From Aculops lycopersici (taxonomy: Eukaryota > Arthropoda > Arachnida > Trombidiformes > Eriophyidae): a DNA stretch of 64,000 nucleotides. Both the position numbers and the translations under genes were made by a program. Below, one piece after another: positions 1-11,325 of this stretch. The stretch is taken from positions 312,644 through 376,643 of the forward strand of contig WNKI01000003.1 in assembly GCA_015350385.1 (NCBI GenBank), written 5' to 3'. Positions within the stretch are counted from its first letter, which is position 1. The number at the start of each line of letters is the position of its first letter. The notes beneath the pieces were generated by a model. It was given only the letters and a program-made list of their open reading frames with translations. It was not told where the DNA came from and searched no databases.

Positions 1-1
1 A

Positions 2-325
2 TTTGCCGAAATGGCAACCAAGAGGCCACTATTTCACGGCGACTCGGAGATCGATCAATTGTTTCGCATATTTAGAACCATGGGCACGCCAACTGAAGAA
101 ACTTGGCCCGGAGTTACCTCATTGAAAGCTTATAAACCCTCATTTCCCTGTTGGAAACGAAATGTTTGCCGCTCCCTGGTTCCTCAACTGGATGATGTCG
201 GCCTAGATTTGCTCGAGAAAATGCTCATCTATGATCCTCACAAAAGATTGAATGCCAAAACGGCTGTCACGCATCCATATTTCGACGAAATCAAAGGTGT
301 GACCTGTGAGAAAACCATATCTTAA
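2..325 (+). CDS. CDK1: Cyclin-dependent kinase 1 (cdc2), C-terminal part only
   Basis: The reading frame is open from base 2, so the gene begins outside the window. It encodes the last ~107 residues of a CDK. The sequence FHGDSEIDQLFRIFRTMGTP, followed by a WPGV motif and then LLEKMLIYDPHKR and HPYF, is the C-lobe end of CDK1, the mitotic kinase that pairs with A- and B-type cyclins. The GDSEIDQLF helix is the segment that also contacts the small subunit Cks in this family. The ATG at 11 is an internal Met of the frame (FAEM), not a start. An AATAAA signal lies 31 bases after the stop. CDK2 is the alternative, but the GDSEIDQLFRIFR wording and C-terminal length fit CDK1 best. The N-lobe, ATP site and T-loop are not in view. 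Confidence 0.9.
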   Translation, partial: FAEMATKRPLFHGDSEIDQLFRIFRTMGTPTEETWPGVTSLKAYKPSFPCWKRNVCRSLVPQLDDVGLDLLEKMLIYDPHKRLNAKTAVTHPYFDEIKGVTCEKTIS

Positions 326-356
326 TCATTATCCTGAATATTTTATTACACATTCG

Positions 357-362
357 AATAAA
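357..362 (+). terminator. Poly(A) signal AATAAA of the CDK1 gene
   Basis: Canonical AATAAA hexamer 31 bases downstream of the CDK1 stop codon, on the coding strand. It is followed by T-rich sequence. Placement is as expected for a short 3'UTR. Confidence 0.55.
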
Positions 363-607
363 GATATTCCTTAATCATTCAGGGTATTCAAAGTTAAAAA
401 CATTGACTTAATAAGAGGTTGTTATATTATATTTCGTCGTTGCAATCTATAGTTATTAAGTTGGTTGATAAGATATTATTGGAATATAACTATGACCATT
501 CAACTCTTTGTTTGGACAAAAATATTGTGATTGAAGATGCTTGTTGAGAGTGAGAGATGAGATTCGTCGAGTTGCGAGTTTCTGCGGTGAGTATCTTATT
601 ATAGCTA

Positions 608-3600
608 CTATATAATAGTATCTCGATGATCATCATTCTCATCCCTGATTTTGTTCAAAGCCTCGGCGTAGGGATCCCGCGATGATCTACTATCCCTTGA
701 GTCAATCTCAATGGGCTTGCACGTAATCCTAAGACGCTCGTATAGGGGACCGGAAGTTTTTGTCTTGAGATAGTAGATGGCATAGATTGGAACGCAACAT
801 AATGACGAGCCTGTCATTAGGAGACCAACGGTTGGCGCCCAGCTAGGATAGGTATAGTCGCCTGACTTCAAAATATGGTACTTGTCTAACTCCTGGCCAC
901 AGGCTGCCATAAATATAAGCAACAGTATGGTCGGCGAGATGTATTTCCAGCAAATGCGCCAGTAAGCGCCCGGTTTAGTTCCGTGCATTTCTTCTAAATT
1001 TTTGCAAAATCTATCTGCCCCATAGAGCCAACAAACAATTACTGTCTCAATCAAAACAATGAATAGAAGTGATAATGAGGTTCCATACGATTCTAGTACG
1101 TAGATTACATAATTTCCGCCCTGCGATATTGTCGAATCATCATTTTGTTAAGTTTAGTTTATATTTAGTCAATCAAAGGTGTATCATCAAATGGTATTCA
1201 AAAACCTCGAGCATGAATTACTTACGTATGTGGTTGTAGGCAGAGAGCATAAATAGATGATAATGATGAGCAATCCAATGAATACACCACGATGAGCCCT
1301 CAAAACGTGAGGATACTCATCGCATAAACCAGTGATGACTGATTCTAAGCCTCCGAACTAGTAAACCGAGGACAAGAGGTATTAGTTTTTTGTTCTACAT
1401 GCAAGAGATTCAAATGCTCAGTCAGATTCCACTTACCGTGCTGTCTATTCCCAGTGTGATAACCATTATAAAGAAAAGTACGGACCACATTGAGGAAAAC
1501 TTCATCGTTGCTAGACCCTCGGGATAAACTTGGAACACGAGACCAGGACCTGAAGATTGTTTTTATTTGCATGTGTTTTGTTGCGCTTTCAATTAGTTTA
1601 AAATTTCCAATGGTCAAGTTATCACCTGTTAGATTGTAATCAATCAAACTCTCTTTACTCACCTTCTGTGGCCACCTCGGCAATGCTGACATTCTCTATT
1701 GTTGCCATGTAACCTAGAACCGCAAAGATCACCAGGCCGGATATGAAGCTAGCGAAGTAGTTGACGCTTGCAGCAATTAGTGCGTCTCTTTGGCAATTGT
1801 GATGGAACTTGTTGTAGCTGGAGAGTGCCATTAAAGTGCCAAATCCGGGGCCAAGTGAGAAATAAATCTGCTTGGCCGCCTCAACCCAAACTTCGACGTC
1901 AATTATCTTGCCCCAGTCGGGGTAGAGGTAATACTTGATACCTAGCCAGGCTCCCTCGAGGAAAACACCGCGAACTAGGAGAGGAATGAGCACAAAGTAG
2001 GGTAGAATCGCGGTGATCCAAACTGCCTTACCTGTACTTTTGACTCCCTTCCAGATTGCAAAGTAGATACATACATAGACAATGGCCAGGTAAGCTGCTA
2101 GCGGTTTCCTTATTGATCCCAAATCATCAATTCCATGTGACCTGTGCACTTGGAGGACTTCGCGTTCGAAATAATCTCGCGTTGGAGTGGAGATATTTGC
2201 ATGCATCATTGATGCCGGATCGATGCCACTAATTTCAGATAAGCCACCACTGCCACTTGGGGTGAATCTAGTCGCTTGGCGCTGCTCTATGGTGCGACAG
2301 TCGGGCGAGTTCCACTTGTTGTTGCAACTAGTCCATGGGAGGACGCTAGTAAAGGATTCAACAAAAAAGAACACTGCCCAGCTAATGATGGTGTTGTAAT
2401 ATAGACTTGTAAAGAAATTTAAAACACACATTGCATAGCCAATACCCTTGGCTAGAGGGCAAATTCGTTTCCAAATGGTCAAGCAGCCGCTTGAGAAGAA
2501 CTGGCCGAGGGACATTTCGAGGTAGAAAATGGGCAAACCGCCGAGGATAAACATAACAGTGTAGGGAATGAGGAAGGCGCCTAGAAGTAGTTGACCGGCG
2601 GAAGTGTTAGTAGATAGCCTCTTACCAGATGTAGTCTCACTAACAAATGAAAAACCAAAACAATAACGAGCCAAGATTTAAACTTACCGCCTCCGTTCTT
2701 GTAGCAAATATATGGAAATCGCCAAACATTTCCCAAATCGACGGCAAATCCAATGACCGCCAGTAGGAACTCAAAGTTATTGGCCCAATTCTCTCGTGGC
2801 TTCAATGGCTTCATCTTGTTGTTGCTGCCACCACCGCCGCCGCCATCTACCATTCTAATCTTGCAGGCGAACGACAACTTGGAACCATCGCCGCCGCCGC
2901 CGCCACTTCCGCCGCCAGATTCTTGCTGCATCTTTCTTCTGCTATTACTGCTGGCACTCATGTTCATGTTTGAGTTGGAGCTTCTTGTATTCACTATGCC
3001 GATTTGGTTGTTGTTGCTGTAGTTATTGAAGTTGTTACTGTCGGACGAATCGTAATTAAGATCAGTGGTTGTCATCGCGCCCACCGACGAGCAGTAAGTC
3101 GAGCGCCGGTCGTCGAGCTCGCGCTGATAAGCGCATCGATTTGTGTTAGGGTAGTCACCGGCCGCTACCGTCTTCTTATTTGCACTTGGATTTGCATTTA
3201 CACTTGCACTAATCTCCTCAATCATCTGTCTCTCCTGCGATTGACCTTGCTGCTGTGGCTGCTTATCGGTTATTGATGCCGAATCTTGGTGGCTTGATTT
3301 CAGCATTTTGTTTGATTCCCTGTTGTGGTCGAGGAGAGTTTTGTTTGCTAAGCCATCAGTGGGGGCTTCAATGATATTTGAATTGGCAAGAATGTCATTT
3401 AATCTAAAGCTGAAATAAGAGTTGCTCTTTGTTGTTGAAGCTAAAATTGGAGTCTCAAGTTCAGCTTGAGGATTTGAATTTGTCGATGCAATTACAGCTT
3501 CTACTTGCGCCGCTACTCCTGCTGCTGCCGCCTTGTCCAAATTACTATCAACTTTCGGCTCCTCTTGTGTTCCAAGTTCAAAGCCAACTCCCAGTTGGCC

Positions 3601-4935
3601 AATGATTTTGCTTACTTGTGATCTAATTGCTCCTTTTAATGAGTGGGACTTGTTATTAGGCCAATCACTTGATTTGCTGCCGATCAATTTGGGCGTTGGA
3701 ATTTTAACTCTGCTTACATAATCGATAATCTTGCTTCTAGCTCCGGAAGTCTTGCTCTCAACAACCACCTGCACTCTTCTCTGCTCTTGATGTTGTTGTT
3801 GTTGCTGCTTCAGTCGTATACTTGGATTTGTACAACTTTTTATGCAACCATCGGTGCTGTCGCCACTAAAATCTCTCGAGTCTCTGCGCAGTGTACCAGT
3901 CTTTACACAGCCCAGTTCATTTGTTGTCAGAGGTTCAGGATCCCAACAATCAACTACAAAAAGTTCCGACCGATTGGCGGAAACCGAAGACGTGTTTGCG
4001 ATTGGGGCGGGAATTAATTCACCACCAGAATCAAGCGCCACAAAACTTCCGATGCTCAACTTCCGTTGGCTGTCTAGCCGATCGAAATTCGGCGCGTCAC
4101 CTATACTATTATCTAACGCGATGCCTTCGCTTACCGCTACTCTAGCCGTTTTAGTCTCAGTCGTGGTCTTTGGCGCCATGCACTCGCCGTCACTAGGTGC
4201 CTCGGCCGAAGTTGCGCCCGTTGACTCAACGTGGCTGCTGTTTGCGTTACTTCTGCGCATCTGCAAACCTTTACTAGTCTTCTCCTCCTCTCGTTGTGCC
4301 AGGGCATTACGATACATTAATGTCGCCGATGTGCCCGTCACTATTTGCCTTGGCGGAGGCTCAGCCACGCAGTCGTCGTCGCAGTCCGTGGTATCCTGGT
4401 TCCTGATGGCTGATTTTTTAACTAACACTACGCGTGTCGGCAGTAGGGTACCTGTTTGCGGAAGGGCTGTTGGAGGCGTGTCCGGTTTCGTTGACCACGA
4501 ACCCGACTCGTCATCCGACGATACGTTTGCTTGTATCTCCATCATACAATCAGATGAAGGCGATGGAGCGGCCATTCGACTATCTTTAACCAAGTTTTTG
4601 TGCTCAGTTGCCATTCGCAAACTATGACAACTCGACGACCAGCCAGCGCCACTAGCGCCCCCACGGTCTGGCGAAAAACTAATTACGTTGCCCATATTAT
4701 CAACCAACAGGCTGCTCATTTGCCTATTATGAGCAAGAACAGTGTCTTTTGATTGCGAGTTGCTCGTCCCTTCCGGTCGGGGCAAATTTGGCGGACGGAA
4801 AATCAAAGCTGGCGCCGCAACCGGATGAGTCACGTCGGGCAAACTATGTCGATTGCCAGTGTTTCCCCCATCGCCACGACAGCTGGCACCCGTTTGCGGT
4901 TTCAGTTGGCTGGCCACTTTCTTGTGTTGCATCAT
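608..4935 (-). CDS. SLC6 monoamine transporter (serotonin/dopamine class) with giant N-terminal tail, 5 exons
   Basis: Coding exons, in transcript order: 4935-2688, 2580-1663, 1549-1437, 1357-1226, 1120-608. All introns are GT-AG, and each junction restores a known SLC6 motif: NGG|GAFL, ATE|GPGL, GIDST|FGGLES, TTTY|GGNY. The product is ~1307 residues. It is a Na+/Cl--coupled plasma-membrane carrier that recovers a biogenic amine. TM1 reads GFAVDLGNVWRFPY; its Asp (~733) is the amine-binding residue specific to monoamine carriers. TM6 reads FSLGPGFGTL. EL2 has the paired Cys motif CNNKWNSPDC. Motifs mix SERT (GIDSTF, VLQVHRS) and DAT (SHGIDDLG, GPGLVFQVYPE) features, so the substrate is open. 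The usual family length is ~600-700 residues; here ~707 extra low-complexity residues (Ser, Asn, Gln and Gly runs) precede the core. An in-frame TAG lies upstream of 4935. Met708 (ATG at 2814) would give a conventional short start. Confidence 0.88.
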
Positions 4936-7432
4936 TATGTGGTGTTCTTCTCTCGATTTGACCTATTCGATTCAGTGCTCGACCAACCAACTATCGGCTG
5001 GACAATTGATCTAGCCAACAGTCTCTCTATCTCCGTTATTTGTGACTCTTTGTTCCGAGTTGCTTGGCATTGACTCGTTTGAGGAGCTCGCCGGTGGTCG
5101 CTATGTCCTGAGTTAATCACTATGAGAGGGAAAGAGGGAAGGACTTAGATAAAGATAGAGAGCAGTGCATAACCAGCTTCGAGTCAACTGAGCAGCTTCT
5201 TTTTGTTGTTGGCGGCTTGCTTATTGGTCAATAAACATGGAGCTTGTCGGCGGTGTTGGCACTTCGTTGGTTACTAACATCGATGATAATAGAGACGGAT
5301 GGCTGATATGAGTTTGATTGAACAATAAACAATTGGACACTTGAGATGAGTGAATAACTCGTCGTTGCCGTCGATGTCTAGGTTGTCGTCGTCGCCTTAG
5401 TGATAGCGGTAGTACTGTTCGGTTGGTTATTCCATAGTCCCTGTGTTGTGTCTAATTAAGCTCTCCCTCTCTCTCCACCGTCGCTGACTTCGCCTTTGAA
5501 GCACGATAGACTGGTGCCAACAATTTGAAATCGACATAAAGACACTCGCATTCGTAGAGGTCGTTTATTGCTCTCGCACTACAAATACAAACTCGAATTT
5601 CTCGCGTCGAGACCGAGGCTAATAATTGGAGTTGCCGCCGGTTTAGTGTCTGTTCCTCATAATCGAGGCGTCATCATCGCTAGTACCAAGTCCAAAGGCG
5701 GGCTCCATCTCCGGTCGCAATGCACAGGGCACATAGGGTCGCTGTGGCCATTGCTAGTTGCCGCTTGCGCATTCCTTTGCTCGACCAATGAGCACAACGA
5801 ATAGAAGGCAGCGGCGACCACGACATAGTGAGATAATTTAAAGCCACGTGATTGAAGATGTGCCTATATAAGAGCGTTATTGTGAGTGGTGATCGCTAAA
5901 TGAACGAAACCATCTAACTAACGAGTGAGCGGAAGTTGAACTTCCACTTGGCGCATGCTCCATAATCCATCAAAATCAAGATCACAACCTCAAAGTGGCC
6001 ACCTGCAAGAGGGCAAGCGAGCGAGCTAGTGACACTCAGCTCTTGAATGGGCAACCGAATAGAACAGAGAGGTAACCTTCCCTTGCTCGAACATCAGCTT
6101 TGCTACACAAGCCACCGACTGAACTTGAGGCGATAAGCGGAAGTTGAGAGACTTTCGTGGAAAAGACTAAACGAGGGCGACATGCGCCCAAAGTGGTCTG
6201 ATTATTTGCATAATCACACAAAGAGGCCCAATTCGAGTGGCTACTCGGCTTTGGGTGATAGATACGATCGCCACTTTGGCCGAGATCGTATCTCTCCAAC
6301 TTCTGCGGTGTGTCCGCGCAGTAGGTACAGTATTTGGTGGGATTGAAATAAGTAGCCAACTAACGCTTGCAAAATGGTTTCGAGATTACAACCACCTGAA
6401 GTGGGCTTGAGATTTTTCTCTCTCGCGATTGATATTATCGCGTGCTACGATACGAACAAGATGCGTAGAAGTTACGATACAAAACGCAGGCCACCAAGTC
6501 CGAGAGAAAGACCATTCGCTCGGATATTTCGGTCCATTCGCGCGCTTCCAATGTTAAGACTTCGACCACCTCAGGCAACCAATGCTTTTTTGCTCAATCG
6601 ACTGAAGGAAAAGGATAGACTAGAGAGACAAGAGGACCAGAGTAGAATCGCGCTGAGGCGCTGACTTCAACTACAATATTGATTCAAATGGCCTCTACCA
6701 CTTTTTCTCAGGTACAATCATCTGGCCCAACTCAGCTCGCATCTTATCTTCAACCGCCATCTTTCTACGAAAGCCATGAAGAGCTAGGTAAATTGACCGG
6801 TCTGGCTTGCTGCTGGTCTCTTATCTTTATCACGGATCCTCAATTGTAATGCTTGAAGGACCCACCACTTTGAGTTTATTGCCCAAGATCGAGTCCTCTT
6901 CGATGAGGAATATTCAAATTTTCTCGCTACATTGGCAATGTCATTGATTATATTTAGCGAATGACTACCACCCACCCACTTACATGCAAATATTATAGCA
7001 CTTCAATTTACCATATGATTGCATCCTGAATATTGATTTGTATTCTTCATTACTACAGGACAGGTGAACAGCTGATGATGAGATTCAATATATTTGTTCG
7101 CTTGCTTGCTGTCACGCATGCAGAAAGGCAAATTTACAGGCAGACTTGTAAATCACATGGCCTCCGTTGCGTTGAATGGGAGTGGATTCTTTAGCAGCGG
7201 TAGCTCATGAGTCTCTGCGTGCGACAAGAGAGCGAAACAAAAATCTACAATGCAAACGGTCCGAATGCCTCGTCATCGTTTTGTGGACCTGTGGTCAATG
7301 TTTTGTATTTGGATATGTATTATTTTTGGAAACATCTAACGCAATAGCAATTAGGAAACTTAATTTATTAAATTATATTACCCCATAACCTGGCAAATTA
7401 TTATAGCAACCAATAACTCCACCACCTGAGAT
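4936..7432. other. Intergenic upstream region of the SLC6 and DNAJB11 genes (divergent)
   Basis: No convincing gene. Short open frames on both strands here (for example 6036-6359 minus and 6374-6664 plus) have no recognisable domain. A TATATAAG element on the plus strand near 5870 and a CACGTG E-box ~25 bases before it suggest a promoter. The spacing allows control of both divergent genes. Confidence 0.4.
5867..5878 (+). promoter_or_regulatory. TATA-like element (CTATATAAGAGC)
   Basis: A good TATATAAG match on the plus strand, with an E-box (CACGTG) ~20-25 bases upstream. The nearest downstream coding start is DNAJB11, ~1.55 kb away, so use would require a 5'UTR intron or a non-coding transcript. 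No transcription start can be shown from sequence alone. Confidence 0.3.
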
Positions 7433-8509
7433 ATGTCGAATATTTTCAGATTGCCCCAAGTGGCTGCCATGTACCTTGTTGTACTTACAATATTTGTTGT
7501 CACTTGTTTAGCAGGTAGAGATTTTTACAAAATTCTTGGTGTCGGCAAGGATGCAAGCGAATACGAGATCAAGAGAAGTTTTAGGAAATTGGCCATAAAG
7601 ATGCACCCGGATAAGAATCTAAACGACGAGGATGCTTCAAAAAAATTCCAAGATTTACGTGAGGCCTTTGAGGTGCTGTCTGACCCTAAGAAGCGCAAAT
7701 TATACGACGAGGGGGGCGAGGATAAGTTGAAAAAGATGAACTCTTTTGGAGGTGGAGCAGGCATGGATCCATTTGAGTCCTTTTTTGGTGACTTCTTTGG
7801 CTTTTCCGGAGGTCACCAGGAGAACAAGGAGACGCCACGTGGCGCTGATGTTACCGTTGATCTCTGGGTTACCTATGAGGAGTTGTACGTCGGTCAATTT
7901 GTAGAACTCCTTCGAGTTAAAAAAGTTTATCAGCCAGCCAAGGGAACTAGGAAGTGTAATTGTAGACAAGAGATGATAACAAGACAATTAGGTCCAGGTA
8001 GATTCCAAATGATGCAACAAACTGTTTGTGATGAATGTCCGAATATGGAACTGACAACTCAGGAGAAAATATTAGAAGTCGAAATTGAACCCGGAATGAA
8101 AGAGGGTGCCGAACAAAAATTCCATGGCGAGGGCGAGCCACACATTGATGGTGACCCAGGTGATTTGAGGGTTCGTATAAGAACCCTGCCACATCCAGTT
8201 TTCGAACGTCGTGGCGATGATCTTCATACGAACGCCACAATTAGTCTCTCCGACGCTTTGACAGGTTTCAGTATTTCCATTAAGCACTTGGATGGACACG
8301 AAGTTAGAATCACTCGAGAGAAGGTAACCTGGCCGGGTGCTCGAGTCAGGAAGGCAGGCGAGGGAATGCCAAATTATGATAACAATCACCAGAAGGGTGC
8401 ACTGTACATTACATTTAATGTTGAATTTCCCAAGGGCGAGATCAATACTGATGACAAGGAGTCTCTGCGTCAGATTCTATCTAAATATAAAACGATCGTT
8501 GGTGGCTAA
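7433..8509 (+). CDS. DNAJB11: ER-resident Hsp40 co-chaperone ERdj3 / DNAJB11
   Basis: Single-exon gene of 358 residues, the same length as the vertebrate protein. Residues 1-28 are a hydrophobic signal peptide ending TCLAG. The J-domain spans ~30-95, with the catalytic HPD triad at 58-60 (KMHPDKN). A Gly/Phe-rich linker (~100-128) follows. The substrate-binding domains then carry the Cys motif RKCNCRQEM...CDECPN, which is the disulfide-bonded insert typical of ERdj3. GEGEPHIDGDPGDLR and HPVFERRGDDL are family hallmarks. ERdj3 delivers unfolded secretory clients to BiP and stimulates BiP's ATPase in the ER lumen. The C-terminus ends at IVGG, without the longer helix tail of mammals. Met13 is an alternative start that would still leave a signal peptide. 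The last 33 bases overlap the coding end of the opposite-strand helicase gene. Confidence 0.95.
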   Translation: MSNIFRLPQVAAMYLVVLTIFVVTCLAGRDFYKILGVGKDASEYEIKRSFRKLAIKMHPDKNLNDEDASKKFQDLREAFEVLSDPKKRKLYDEGGEDKLKKMNSFGGGAGMDPFESFFGDFFGFSGGHQENKETPRGADVTVDLWVTYEELYVGQFVELLRVKKVYQPAKGTRKCNCRQEMITRQLGPGRFQMMQQTVCDECPNMELTTQEKILEVEIEPGMKEGAEQKFHGEGEPHIDGDPGDLRVRIRTLPHPVFERRGDDLHTNATISLSDALTGFSISIKHLDGHEVRITREKVTWPGARVRKAGEGMPNYDNNHQKGALYITFNVEFPKGEINTDDKESLRQILSKYKTIVGG

Positions 8510-9811
8510 ATCCCTTAACTTGTCTGGAACTTCTTGATTAGTCTCCTGCAATACTCTGATCAATTTTTTAGCCATTCCCGCATTATTTTCTGTTAAGAAC
8601 GATACCGCTGTTCCTTTCTTTTCGTGTCTTGCCGTTCGACCGATCCGATGGATGTAGTCTTCCAGGTTGTTAGGGAATTCAAAATTTATAATATGTGAAA
8701 TGTCGCTAATATCCAGACCTCTAGCAGCCACGTCAGTTGCTACCATTATATTGCATTGTCTATTCTTAAACAAACGCAAGGCATCATCCCTTTGCCTTTG
8801 GCTTCTATCTCCATGCATAGAGACGGCACGGTAACGATTTCGCATAAGCATGACGATAAGTTGATCGGCTAGACGCTTAGTATTGACGAAAATCAACACT
8901 CTTGGATCATTTACTTCCTTCTTGAATTTCTCTAAGTATTCTAAAGTTAACCTGAGCTTCTCTCGCGGATGTATGACCTCGATGACCTGATTGATATTCG
9001 GATTAGCTTGCAACTTTTCACCATCAACAGCAATGTGCTCGTAATCTTTCATGAATTGTCTGGCTAACTGTTGGATTTCACGGGGCCATGTGGCAGACCA
9101 CATGAGGGTTTGGCGTTCTCTTGGTACATCTTGTATGATTGCTCTAATTTGTGGCTCGAAACCCATGTCAAGCATACGATCGGCTTCATCGAGGACTAGA
9201 TATTTTACATTTGATAAGTCGACCAAACCTGAATCCATAAGGTCCTTTAATCTACCTGGCGTGGCGATGTATACATCATGCCTCATGTCTTGCAGCTGGT
9301 GGATTTGAGCTGATCGTGAAGCGCCACCAACCAAAACAATCGATTTGATGCCCATATTGCGAAATTTTCTAAAAACATCATTCGTTTGCGTGGCTAATTC
9401 TCGGGTTGGTGCTAGGACTAGACAAGTGGGTCCATCTATTGGTGCCCTCCTTGGGTCACCTTCTGCATGTTGTCTTGACTCCCGTTCCTTGAGTATCTTC
9501 ATCACAGCCGGTATTACAAAGGCAAGTGTCTTGCCGGAACCAGTACGAGCAATGCCAACTAAATCCCTGTTCTCCATTGCAATTGGCAGCGTTCGCTCTT
9601 GAATAAGTGTTGGTCTTTCAATTCTCTCTTGAGCAAGGAAATTTCTAATTTGTGGCGGCCAGCTAGCCACTAGATCTTGGCTAAACTCTCTGGCCGGTGC
9701 ACTTGATTCATAACGAACTAGCAAGCATTGTCTGTATACTACTGGCTTAAGAAAGGTCTGAGGCGACCTACTATTGAGGCATTGGCCCACTTTGAATAGG
9801 TGTTTCAGCAT
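8477..9811 (-). CDS. DEAD-box RNA helicase, DDX5/p68-like, presequence-like N-terminus
   Basis: 444-residue single-exon ATP-dependent RNA helicase. All core motifs are present: Q motif RPTLIQERTLP (Q71), motif I ARTGSGKT (88-95), PTRELA (135-140), TPGR (184-187), DEAD (208-211), SAT (239-241), then ARGLD and HRIGRTAR. HRIGRTAR with Ala is the DDX5/DDX17/Dbp2 form. The first ~40 residues (MLKHLFKVGQCLNSRS, then QTFLKPVVYRQ) are basic, hydroxylated and free of acidic residues until Glu35, as in a mitochondrial targeting peptide. They replace the Gly/Arg-rich tails of nuclear p68. The protein is thus a minimal helicase core that may act in mitochondria; that location is inference. The last 11 codons, including the stop, lie antisense to the end of DNAJB11, so its 3'UTR must run through that gene. 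Confidence 0.9.
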   Translation of the reverse strand: MLKHLFKVGQCLNSRSPQTFLKPVVYRQCLLVRYESSAPAREFSQDLVASWPPQIRNFLAQERIERPTLIQERTLPIAMENRDLVGIARTGSGKTLAFVIPAVMKILKERESRQHAEGDPRRAPIDGPTCLVLAPTRELATQTNDVFRKFRNMGIKSIVLVGGASRSAQIHQLQDMRHDVYIATPGRLKDLMDSGLVDLSNVKYLVLDEADRMLDMGFEPQIRAIIQDVPRERQTLMWSATWPREIQQLARQFMKDYEHIAVDGEKLQANPNINQVIEVIHPREKLRLTLEYLEKFKKEVNDPRVLIFVNTKRLADQLIVMLMRNRYRAVSMHGDRSQRQRDDALRLFKNRQCNIMVATDVAARGLDISDISHIINFEFPNNLEDYIHRIGRTARHEKKGTAVSFLTENNAGMAKKLIRVLQETNQEVPDKLRDLATNDRFIFR

Positions 9812-11063
9812 ATTCAGTGTCAGTATGCTTAGTTGGATTTATAAATGTAATAGGAAGATGGGGTGGTTGATATGAACGACAATATATCTTGTTGACCAGA
9901 TTAGGTAATCCAAAGAATATTTCCAGCCATGTGCTTCGCATGCTGTTTTGCCTTGCTTATCGTTGGCCCATACAAATGGATTGTGACGCGTGCTTTCTGC
10001 GTACACTTTCGCTACGAAATCCCATGCAAAGCATAGGAGAGAGTGAGGCCATTGTATTTGTGTGAGAACAACTACAGTTCGAAGAGAAAAAACGGTCTCG
10101 CCCGTTGATTCCAAACCCCAGCTTTATGCGTTCACTTTCTCGCTCGCATTTCTTATCGTCTACCTGATTCCACAAGCTTGCCAATCAACTACAACTATAT
10201 CTCGCTCGCTCGCTCGTAAGTTCTAAAGGTACAGAGTTAGAGCAACAGGTACTAACTAATGAACTAGATTGGCTCGTTCGGCATTCGTATAGTGGTTTGC
10301 ACGAACAAAGTCACGTAGTGCCCGCTAGAAATCGCTCCGGTTTGTTTATCACCTCTGCTCAACTCGTTTCGGGTCGGCGACTTGTTGTTGTTGCTATCAC
10401 TTTTGTTGTCATTACTACCAATACAAGTCTTCAATAGACAGTAGGTTTTGAGTGGCAACAGAACAACAAAGACAAATGCCACGCCCCCTTTGCTCTACAC
10501 AAAATTCGACATAAACTAGCTGAAAAGTGTGACACTTTTTTGAGTTTCCTCCTTCAGCTAAACTGGAAAATCTCGCGCGCCAAGCTTCATTGAGTTTCGA
10601 TTTTACCCTGTGCTATACTCTATCACTGAGTGGAAGTTTCAACAGCACCACGAGTTGCCACCACTTCCTTACCTACCACTGGTAAAACCTCGAGACGGAT
10701 GTGTCTTTGTGGATTCAATCAAGTGAAACCGGGGCAAACTGATTTAGTTTGTGTATCATAAACTCAAACGACTCATTTCCACGAAAGCTTTTCACTACAT
10801 GGCAACTAATCAGTGTATTCGGATTGCTCTGATTCCATATGAATCCATACAAATCAATGGAACAACGAAAAAACTTGACCTCTAGAATCGGGTGGCTGAA
10901 TTTGGCGCCTCCGATTCGAAATCACCATCGACACCGATTTGTCGTTTAGAATACCGCCAGTCATAGTATTGGATAAGCAAAAAAAAACGGTTGTTACCTT
11001 TTAGAGTAGAACATTCTATTTAATTTCCATGAGTTGAGAACTTGAGAGGTGAAACATTTGCCG

Positions 11064-11071
11064 TATATAAG
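11064..11071 (+). promoter_or_regulatory. TATA box, probable core promoter of the M13 peptidase gene
   Basis: TATATAAG on the plus strand. An arthropod-type initiator match (TTCAGTT) lies ~40 bases downstream at 11102-11108, slightly further than the usual ~30. A splice donor AACGGCAG|GTAAGT follows at 11325/11326, as expected for a 5'UTR exon whose intron runs to just before the ATG at 13500. Confidence 0.45.
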
Positions 11072-11103
11072 AGAGCAACCTGCTGGCAGTTGAAGTAGAG
11101 TTC

Positions 11104-11325
11104 AGTTTTTCAGCTATGCGATTCCAATCATCACTGTATTTAGCTCACCAATCTCAGCGAAGTAGTTGTACATCTAGTCCAAAGTAGTTGAGAATCTTCG
11201 TTGATCTTCGCCATTGTGAGGATTACGGAGAGGAATAGAAATAGAAGAACGCGCATAAGTTTCCACCAAATCGATCTAAGCGACACACCGCACATTTACC
11301 ACAAGAAATCGAATCAAAACGGCAG
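11104..11325 (+). other. Putative 5'UTR exon of the M13 peptidase gene
   Basis: Inferred non-coding exon from an initiator-like TCAGTT to a strong donor, CGGCAG|GTAAGT. A plausible acceptor for the following intron is ACCTCAG at about 13450-13457, ~43 bases before the start codon. No RNA evidence is available; the limits are approximate. Confidence 0.35.

Noticed and set aside
3842..4627. 261-codon plus-strand open frame
   Set aside because: It is antisense to the N-terminal exon of the SLC6 gene, shows Ser/Leu-rich shadow composition and no domain. The minus frame continues into conserved transporter sequence, so that is the real one.
6036..6664. Two ~100-codon frames on opposite strands upstream of DNAJB11
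   Set aside because: No domain, no splice support and no sign of codon constraint. Frames of this length are expected by chance in DNA of this composition.
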